Under the pieces are notes generated by a model. The model worked only from the letters and a program-made list of their open reading frames with translations, searched no databases and was not told where the DNA came from. The position numbers and the translations under genes were made by a program. From NCBI GenBank assembly GCA_018816665.1, contig JAHIVM010000103.1, positions 1 through 10,913 on the forward strand: a stretch of 10,913 nucleotides of DNA, in the 5' to 3' direction. This document shows, in pieces, positions 1-5,530 of this stretch. Within the stretch, counting starts at the first letter, position 1, and every line of letters starts with the position of its first letter. The stretch is from Candidatus Zixiibacteriota bacterium. GTDB taxonomy: Bacteria > Zixibacteria > MSB-5A5 > GN15 > FEB-12.

Positions 1-324
1 AACATCATGATGATATCAGTGACCGAGAGAACCCGTGAAATAGGGATACGCAAGTCCCTCGGTGCCCGTCAACACAACATCCTCTCTCAGTTTCTGTACG
101 AGTCATTGATTCTGTCGATCGTGGGCGGGGCCGCCGGAGTGGCCCTCGGTGTGTGGGCCGGATCCGCTATTCTCACCAACGTGATGGATATACAAACGAC
201 TCCCACCGGTCTCGGCATAATACTGGGACTGGGCATTTCAACCGTCGTGGGGCTGTTTTTTGGCATCTACCCCGCCATGAAAGCGGCCCGACTGGATCCG
301 ATTAAGGCGCTGAGCTATGAGTAA
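1..324 (+). CDS. MacB/FtsX-type ABC transporter permease, C-terminal part (5' end outside window)
   Basis: The reading frame is open from the first base and ends at TAA 322-324, so this is the last 107 codons of a longer gene and not a small protein starting at one of the Met codons near base 7. It opens inside the FtsX-family signature: NIMMISVTERTREIGIRKSL is closely similar to the signature in the next gene. Two further hydrophobic segments follow (roughly residues 35-60 and 70-92 of the visible part) and then the family's closing motif, PAMKAARLDPIKALSYE. Proteins of this family are inner-membrane permeases with four membrane spans and a large periplasmic domain. They work with a MacB-type ATPase, often in efflux or in mechanotransmission that drives export. 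The next permease gene overlaps this one by 8 nt, so the two are co-transcribed and may form a heterodimer. The substrate cannot be read from the sequence. Confidence 0.93.
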   Translation, partial: NIMMISVTERTREIGIRKSLGARQHNILSQFLYESLILSIVGGAAGVALGVWAGSAILTNVMDIQTTPTGLGIILGLGISTVVGLFFGIYPAMKAARLDPIKALSYE

Positions 325-1570
325 GTGGTGGAAGTCCTTCGCCGAGGTACGGGAAGGGATCAAACTGGCTCTGGACTCCGTTCGAGCCAACAAATTCCGC
401 AGTTTCATGACCATCCTGGGCGTCATGATCGGAGTTGGCGCCATGATCCTGGTAAACACCATAATGGAAGGATTCAATCGCTATACCGAATCATCCATCG
501 ACAAAATCGGCTCCAACGTGATGTACATCTCCAAGTGGGACAACAACACCGATTTTGACAATCTCACCGAGGAGCAACGTCGACGCAAAGACATCACCAT
601 GGACGAAGCCCTGGCGATTCAGCAAATGTGCCCGCTGGTCAAAGCCGTTTCGCCCGAAAAGAAATCCTATAACAACGTCGCGAAATACGGCGACAGACAG
701 ATCCGCAACCCCGATGACCTTCGCGGCTGCTGGCCGACTCAGGCTATTGTCGCCAATCGTGACTGCGAATACGGCCGCTTTATCGACGACCGCGACATGG
801 AATTGGCCTCGAAAGTCTGCGTGATCGGACCCGACATATCCGAGGCGCTGTTTGATCATCCGTCTGAGGGCATCGGCAAGGAAATCCGTCTCAACGGCTA
901 CAAGTTCACCGTCATCGGCGTGCAGGAACGGGTCGAGGACCTCTTCAACATCAGTGAAAACGATTTCATCTTCATCCCCATGACCACGTTTGATCGACTG
1001 TACCCCGGACGGGAAAGCGTGTATCTGATTGTCAGTGCTGTCTCCCGCGATGCCTTCGGCGAGGCTATGGATCAGGTGGTCAACGCCCTGAGGCGTGTTC
1101 GGCGGTTGCGGTCCGAGGACGAAAACAACTTCGGCATCAATACTCAGGAGATGTTCAAGGAAGAAGTGAACAACATTACATCGAAAGTTCAACTCGGCGC
1201 CACAGCGGTCGCCTGCGTGGGACTGATGGTTGGTATCATCGGCGTCATGAACATCATGCTGGTAGCTGTCACCCAGCGTACCCGTGAGATCGGCGTGCGC
1301 AAGGCTATTGGCGCGCGGCGAGCCAACATTCTCCTTCAGTTTCTCGTGGAGGCGGCTACGTTGACCGGTCTGGGCGGACTGGTAGGCATCGTGTTTGGCG
1401 CCGCGGTAGGTTTGATAGTCACGGCAGCGCTGGACTGGCACTATGAGCTGTCGCTGTTCTGGATAGCGGTCGGGTTTGTGCTGTCGGCGGGGACCGGCAT
1501 TATCGCCGGCATGTATCCCGCCTGGCGGGCGGCCCGGGTGGATCCCATAGTCGCCCTGCGCTATGAATAA
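317..1570 (+). CDS. MacB/FtsX-type ABC transporter permease (complete)
   Basis: A 417-residue membrane protein with the full MacB-type permease architecture. A first membrane segment lies at about residues 29-52, where the MTILGVMIGVGAMILV stretch is typical of the MacB periplasmic-core domain. A large periplasmic domain covers about 53-290, and three C-terminal membrane segments (about 292-319, 342-372, 380-404) form the FtsX domain. The family signature MNIMLVAVTQRTREIGVRKA is at 311-330, and the protein closes with PAWRAARVDPIVALRYE. The ATG lies inside the end of the preceding permease gene (8-nt overlap), with AAGGCG at 304-309 as a ribosome site 7 nt away; this implies translational coupling. 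No nucleotide-binding domain is present, so the ATPase must be a separate protein. The periplasmic domain holds four cysteines (105, 138, 150, 168) that could form disulfides. The family call is firm; export substrate and partner are unknown. Confidence 0.95.
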   Translation: MSKWWKSFAEVREGIKLALDSVRANKFRSFMTILGVMIGVGAMILVNTIMEGFNRYTESSIDKIGSNVMYISKWDNNTDFDNLTEEQRRRKDITMDEALAIQQMCPLVKAVSPEKKSYNNVAKYGDRQIRNPDDLRGCWPTQAIVANRDCEYGRFIDDRDMELASKVCVIGPDISEALFDHPSEGIGKEIRLNGYKFTVIGVQERVEDLFNISENDFIFIPMTTFDRLYPGRESVYLIVSAVSRDAFGEAMDQVVNALRRVRRLRSEDENNFGINTQEMFKEEVNNITSKVQLGATAVACVGLMVGIIGVMNIMLVAVTQRTREIGVRKAIGARRANILLQFLVEAATLTGLGGLVGIVFGAAVGLIVTAALDWHYELSLFWIAVGFVLSAGTGIIAGMYPAWRAARVDPIVALRYE

Positions 1571-1597
1571 GCCCTTTCGGCCTCACGCGGCCGGGCT
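1570..1597. terminator. GC-rich dyad between convergent genes, possible bidirectional terminator
   Basis: CGGCC (1578-1582), a 6-nt loop, then GGCCG (1589-1593), framed by AGCC (1570-1573) and GGCT (1594-1597), can fold into an interrupted hairpin on either strand. It sits exactly where the plus-strand permease gene and the minus-strand DUF418 gene converge and includes the last codons of the latter. Neither side has a real T-run, only TTATTCAT leaving on the minus strand, so intrinsic termination would be weak. The location is the main argument. Confidence 0.3.
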
Positions 1598-2959
1598 GAC
1601 TTCCTTTGCGTGTTCAACAATGCGCATGGCCGGTCGTCGCCCGTAAGTTAACGCCCGCCAAAGCCATTCCGCAGGACCGAACCTGAAGTGCTTCAGCCAC
1701 ACCGGGCTATAGGCGAGTTGCACGATCCATATTGCAGCCACAAATCCTGCCAGACCGATTCGTTCAATCTCTCCGAAAAGGCCGAACCCATAACCGTAGA
1801 ATATGGTCGTGCAGATGACCGTTGTCATGAGGTAGTTGGTCAGCGCCATCCGGCCTACCGCAGCCAGCCGATTGGTCATCCAGCCGAAAAATCCCCGCTT
1901 GCAAATGAGCATGACCGCTCCGATATGTCCGAACGAAACAAACAGGGCGGCGACATTATCAATCTGCCAATCAAACAAAAAGCTTCGGGCGATATCAAAG
2001 TCATGGGCAATCATGTCACCCGCGGCGTAGGCTGAGAGCGGTATTCCCACGCCGTAGCCTATCACCAGACAGAGCCAGTAGAAACGGAATGAACGTTCCG
2101 CTGAAAACACCGCCAGTTTCATCAGGGCCATCCCCCACAACATGAGACCACCCACTTTCCAGCCTATCATGAATATGAAACCAAAAATCTGCATCTGAAT
2201 GAGATACGGTAGACGATGCAGCCACACGTCACCATAGCCCCCCTGAAAAGCCTCGACCTCGCCGTCTATAAATTCTTCCGACGGTTCAAAACCGACCTTC
2301 ATCTGACTCCACATGGTCATCCACTGACGGTCGTCATCGGCCGGTGTCTCACCGGCGTCCACGGCCTCCTGAGCAGCTATCGCCCGCTCACGGACATACC
2401 CGATCCCGGCCCCAATGCCCATTTGCACTACCGAGCCAACGCCCATAAGGATGAAGCCGATTATCAGCAGTTTGACCGGCGACAGTTTCCTGAACAAGTA
2501 AAGGAGTAACCCGCAAATGGCGTAGTAGACAAGAATATCACCATTCCACAGCAGGTAGGCATGGCACAGACCAATAACAAGCAGCCAGAGAATGCGACGA
2601 TAGTACACCTTTCGGGCATCGCCCCCTTTGGCCGTCACGCGAGCGGCGAACAGAATCAGCCCGGCGCCAAACAGCATGCTGAAAAGCGTCATGGTTTTCT
2701 GATAGAACACAACCTGGATAATCTTCCAGACCCAGAGATTGGCTCCGCTGAACCCGCCGATGACGGTCGGGTCCATCATTACCGCATCGGGATAGGCGAA
2801 AAACGAGATATTGACAGCCAGGATTCCAAGCAAGGCACATCCGCGCAAAACATCTATCGACCCGATCCGCTCTTTGGCTTCGACCGGCTTAATAGTTGGC
2901 TGCGGAGTATCAACGACCGTACCCTTGGAATCGCCGTCGGCGGCGGCAGATGCATCCAT
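1583..2959 (-). CDS. DUF418 (YeiB-like) polytopic membrane protein
   Basis: A 458-residue, very hydrophobic protein with about ten predicted membrane segments. Two hallmarks identify the family. Near the N-terminus (residues 31-50) is the YeiB-type motif RIGSIDVLRGCALLGILAVN. At the C-terminus is the DUF418 domain: GRMALTNYLM from 369, a FYGYGFGLFG stretch, and the closing GPAEWLWRALTYGRRP from 428. The biochemical role of DUF418 proteins is not settled. They are inner-membrane proteins related in their N-terminal motif to membrane acyltransferase-like families, so transport or acyl transfer at the envelope is possible but unproven. I start it at ATG 2959 because CCTCC at 2967-2971 (GGAGG on the coding strand) lies 7 nt upstream. 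An in-frame ATG at 3004 would add 15 residues but has no such site. A strong promoter lies just upstream, so it is probably its own transcription unit. Its 3' end meets the permease gene head-on. Confidence 0.92.
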   Translation of the reverse strand: MDASAAADGDSKGTVVDTPQPTIKPVEAKERIGSIDVLRGCALLGILAVNISFFAYPDAVMMDPTVIGGFSGANLWVWKIIQVVFYQKTMTLFSMLFGAGLILFAARVTAKGGDARKVYYRRILWLLVIGLCHAYLLWNGDILVYYAICGLLLYLFRKLSPVKLLIIGFILMGVGSVVQMGIGAGIGYVRERAIAAQEAVDAGETPADDDRQWMTMWSQMKVGFEPSEEFIDGEVEAFQGGYGDVWLHRLPYLIQMQIFGFIFMIGWKVGGLMLWGMALMKLAVFSAERSFRFYWLCLVIGYGVGIPLSAYAAGDMIAHDFDIARSFLFDWQIDNVAALFVSFGHIGAVMLICKRGFFGWMTNRLAAVGRMALTNYLMTTVICTTIFYGYGFGLFGEIERIGLAGFVAAIWIVQLAYSPVWLKHFRFGPAEWLWRALTYGRRPAMRIVEHAKEVSPAA

Positions 2960-2966
2960 CAGAATA

Positions 2967-2971
2967 CCTCC
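2967..2971 (-). promoter_or_regulatory. Shine-Dalgarno site deciding the DUF418 gene start
   Basis: GGAGG on the minus strand, 7 nt before ATG 2959. It is the best ribosome site in this area and argues for the shorter protein over the upstream in-frame ATG at 3004. Confidence 0.7.
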
Positions 2972-3009
2972 AACCTGTTCTATGATAAGATTCTGTAATG
3001 GCAAAGGAA

Positions 3010-3038
3010 ATGATACGTCGCTGATTAAACACTGTCAA
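3010..3038 (-). promoter_or_regulatory. sigma70-type promoter for the DUF418 gene
   Basis: On the minus strand TTGACA (3033-3038) is followed after exactly 17 nt by TATCAT (3010-3015): a perfect -35 box and a 5/6 -10 box at ideal spacing. Transcription should begin near 3003, giving a leader of about 40 nt that carries the GGAGG site. It lies in the 103-nt gap between the hypE stop and the DUF418 start, so the DUF418 gene can be expressed independently of the hyp operon on the same strand. The assignment rests on sequence match only. Confidence 0.6.
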
Positions 3039-3062
3039 ACAATACCGACAGACCGGTGCATT

Positions 3063-4112
3063 TTAGCAGATACGGGGCAACTGTTCGCCCACGGGCATAT
3101 CCACAATACGGGACGTCCCGAGCGGCATACGCACCGATACCATACCCGAGGACTCCGCCACCACCTCGCCGATGATTGCGGCGTTAACGCCCTGCGGATG
3201 AGCGCGCAGTGCGTTCAGCGCTATCGCCGCGACCTCGGGCGTCACCACAAACAGCATTTTGCCCTCGTTGGCCACGTACAGGGGATCCAAACCCAGCAAT
3301 TCGCAGGCTCCCCGAACAGCCGGGGCCACCGGCAGGGCGTCACTCTGCAGTTGGATGCCCACGTCGGAACTGGCCGCAAGTTCATTCAGCGTGGCCGCCA
3401 CACCGCCCCTGGTGGCGTCTCTCATGGCGTGGAGTCCTTCCCCCACCTGTGACAGCACCGCCTGCACCAGATCGCACAGCGGGGCGGTATCGCTCTCTAT
3501 AGGCGTCTGGAAGCTCAGCCCCTGCCGACACGACAGAATCGCCACCCCGTGATCGCCAATCGTCCCGTTGATCAGAATCCGGTCGCCGGGCCTCAACTGA
3601 TCGGCACCTATCCGATAGGGATGCTCAATAGTGGCAAGACCCGATGTATTGACAAATATCTTATCGCCCTTGCCCCGGTTGACAACTTTCGTATCACCGC
3701 AGACTATACTTACACGGGCAGCCTCGGCAGCCCTCTTCATAGCCACCACGACCGATTTCAGTTCGGTCAGCAGCAGCCCTTCCTCGAGAACGAACCCGGC
3801 GCTCAAATACCGGGGTATGCCGCCGTGACAGCACAGGTCGTTGACCGTACCGTTAACCGCCAGATCACCGATACTGCCACCCGGGAAGAAGATCGGATCA
3901 ACTACGAACGTATCCGTACTGAACGCCAGCTTTCCCCTCGCGACATCCAGCAGGGCCGCGTCATCGCGACGGTTCAGGTGGTGGTTGTCAAAAGCCCACA
4001 GAAACAGCCGACTCACCAGATCCTGAGTCATCCTCCCACCGCTGCCATGACTGAGTTGAACGGTATCGTGCTCGCCGATAGGGAGCGGACAACTGATATC
4101 TTCCGGTTTCAT
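3063..4112 (-). CDS. hypE: [NiFe]-hydrogenase maturation protein HypE
   Basis: HypE dehydrates the carbamoyl group that HypF places on its C-terminal cysteine, giving a thiocyanate from which cyanide is passed to iron on the HypC-HypD complex. The protein shows the AIR-synthase-like fold signatures of the family: HGSGG near the N-terminus, a DDAA motif, FSTDTFVVDPIFFPGGSIGD, GDTKVV, RDATRGGVA and YVANEGK. It ends in the diagnostic PRIC, so the acceptor cysteine is the last residue (349). I start it at ATG 4112, with an AAGGTG site about 11 nt upstream, 31 nt after the hypD stop. This gives 349 residues, the usual family length. Longer in-frame starts at 4181 and 4223 would overlap hypD by up to 80 nt and add a Pro-rich tail that is not conserved. 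It is the last gene of the hyp operon. Confidence 0.96.
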   Translation of the reverse strand: MKPEDISCPLPIGEHDTVQLSHGSGGRMTQDLVSRLFLWAFDNHHLNRRDDAALLDVARGKLAFSTDTFVVDPIFFPGGSIGDLAVNGTVNDLCCHGGIPRYLSAGFVLEEGLLLTELKSVVVAMKRAAEAARVSIVCGDTKVVNRGKGDKIFVNTSGLATIEHPYRIGADQLRPGDRILINGTIGDHGVAILSCRQGLSFQTPIESDTAPLCDLVQAVLSQVGEGLHAMRDATRGGVAATLNELAASSDVGIQLQSDALPVAPAVRGACELLGLDPLYVANEGKMLFVVTPEVAAIALNALRAHPQGVNAAIIGEVVAESSGMVSVRMPLGTSRIVDMPVGEQLPRIC

Positions 4113-4143
4113 TGCTGTGTTCACACCTTCAGTAACATCGGGT

Positions 4144-5247
4144 TCAACTCCTGGCAATACTTCGGTATCTGTGACCGGCATAATAGGCGGTGCAGGCGCC
4201 TTCCGACGACACCATAGTAGCACCCAGCGGTTTCTGGGGCGTACACTCTCTCCCGAACGCGGGACACTCCGGCGGCTTTTTCTTCCCCTGCAGGATCTGG
4301 CCGCTGATGCACAGCGACGATTCCCGGGCCGTTAGCGTGTCTACGGCAAACAATTGCTCGGCGTCATAGCTTCGGAACTCGGGGCGCAGACGGTAGCCAC
4401 TCTGCGGAATTACCCCGATACCTCGCCACTGACGATCGCATACCTCAAAAACCTCGGCCAGCAGTTGCCGGGCTCGAGGGTTGCCCTCGCGCCTGACGAC
4501 ACGGGCATAGCGGTTTGTCACGGCAGCCGCCCCGGATTCAATCAGTATCCCCGCTTCAAGAATCCCTTCCAGGATGTCAACCGGTTCGAAGCCGGTGACA
4601 ACCATCGGCACCTCATACCGCTCGGCCAGCGCTTCGTACTCCTGAAACCCCGCCACCGCGCACACATGACCGGCCAGCAAGAAGGCCTGAATTCTGTTGT
4701 CCTCGTCGGAGACCAGGGCTTCAATTGCCGGCGGCACCAGTACGTGAGATACGAGCAAGGAGAAATTATGCAGACCCTCCTGCTTTGCCTTCCAGACAGC
4801 CATAGCGGCGTTGGGTGCCGTGGTTTCGAAACCAACCGCAAAAAACACGACCTGCCGATCAGGATTCTCCCGCGCCAGTTGCACGGCATCGAGTGGCGAA
4901 TACACTATCCGCACATCGGCACCCGACGACCTGGTCCGGAAAAGATCCGACTCAGAACCCGGAACGCGCAGCATATCGCCGAAAGACGTGAACATGACAT
5001 TGGATTGACCGGCAATATGAATGGCTCGATCGATTGTCTCAAGACCGGTCACACAGACCGGACACCCGGGACCGTGAATCAGTTCCACCTGCTCCGGAAG
5101 CAACTGATCGATCCCGTTACGCACAATTGAATGCGTCTGACCACCGCAGACTTCCATGATTGTCCAGGGCCGCGTGACCGTTTTCTGAATTCGATTGAGT
5201 ATCGATTGAGCCAGCTCCGGGTCGCGAAACTCTTCCAGGTATTTCAC
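4144..5247 (-). CDS. hypD: [NiFe]-hydrogenase maturation protein HypD
   Basis: HypD is the Fe-S scaffold that, with HypC, holds the iron while two cyanides and one CO are added. The 367-residue length fits the family. Visible motifs are CGGQTHS at 34-40, with the conserved catalytic-region Cys34; GPGCPVC at 59-65, whose Cys62 and Cys65 form the redox pair; FTSFGDMLRVPGS at about 86-98; and FFAVGFETTAPNA and VVTGFEPVDILEG further on. A C-terminal cysteine-rich segment (Cys313, 328, 335, 352) ends in MVSSEGACTAYY and should bind the [4Fe-4S] cluster. The start is GTG at 5247: its GTGA overlaps the hypC stop by 4 nt, and a GGAG ribosome site lies 8 nt upstream, within the end of hypC. Translation of hypC and hypD is therefore coupled, which fits a stable HypC-HypD complex. 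The last residues after AYY are slightly longer than usual. Confidence 0.96.
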   Translation of the reverse strand: MKYLEEFRDPELAQSILNRIQKTVTRPWTIMEVCGGQTHSIVRNGIDQLLPEQVELIHGPGCPVCVTGLETIDRAIHIAGQSNVMFTSFGDMLRVPGSESDLFRTRSSGADVRIVYSPLDAVQLARENPDRQVVFFAVGFETTAPNAAMAVWKAKQEGLHNFSLLVSHVLVPPAIEALVSDEDNRIQAFLLAGHVCAVAGFQEYEALAERYEVPMVVTGFEPVDILEGILEAGILIESGAAAVTNRYARVVRREGNPRARQLLAEVFEVCDRQWRGIGVIPQSGYRLRPEFRSYDAEQLFAVDTLTARESSLCISGQILQGKKKPPECPAFGRECTPQKPLGATMVSSEGACTAYYAGHRYRSIARS

Positions 5248-5522
5248 TGTTCAGGCTCCGCATCAGTTTGCGGCGTATCAAGTTCACCGCGCTCCAGGGA
5301 TTCACTATACTCCTGCCAGATCGCCAGTGTTTTGGCCGCCTCATCTTCATCGATTACGCTGATACCGAACCCCGCGTGTACCACCACGTATTGTCCCACC
5401 TGCGCCTCCGGCACGTACTCCAGACAGGCTGTGTGCGTGGTCCCGGAGTAATCAAGTCGCCCCATCAGCAAACCGTTTTCCTTCATAATCTCCAGAAGCC
5501 GCCCCGGTATCGCCAGACACAT
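5244..5522 (-). CDS. hypC: [NiFe]-hydrogenase maturation chaperone HypC
   Basis: A 92-residue HypC/HybG/HupF-family chaperone. It begins with the invariant MCLAIPG; once the initiator Met is removed, the N-terminal cysteine helps bind the iron and contacts the hydrogenase large-subunit precursor. The other family hallmark, VHAGF with His49, is present, followed by an acidic helix and a variable Glu-rich tail. HypC works with HypD in assembling the Fe(CN)2CO unit and ferries it to the large subunit. The ATG at 5522 is preceded by AGAGGA, formed by the hypF stop region; hypF ends only 8 nt upstream. At its 3' end the TGA overlaps the GTG of hypD. Only one hypC-like gene is seen, so any additional large-subunit-specific homologue would be encoded elsewhere. 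Confidence 0.97.
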   Translation of the reverse strand: MCLAIPGRLLEIMKENGLLMGRLDYSGTTHTACLEYVPEAQVGQYVVVHAGFGISVIDEDEAAKTLAIWQEYSESLERGELDTPQTDAEPEQ

Positions 5523-5530
5523 GGTATCCT

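Noticed and set aside
491..1441. Open frame of 316 codons on the minus strand
   Set aside because: It lies antisense within the permease gene, whose product is clearly a MacB-family protein. The antisense product has no recognisable motif; long shadow frames are common at this GC content.
3044..3057. Small dyad ACCG-N6-CGGT after hypE as an intrinsic terminator of the hyp operon
   Set aside because: The stem is only 4 bp and is followed by ATTGTTT, not a T-run. It also overlaps the approach to the DUF418 promoter, so the operon's terminator remains unidentified.
3549..4217. Open frame of 222 codons on the plus strand
   Set aside because: It is antisense to hypE and the end of hypD, with no family features in the translated sequence.
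4354..5130. Open frame of 258 codons on the plus strand
   Set aside because: Antisense to hypD, whose conserved motifs explain the sequence.
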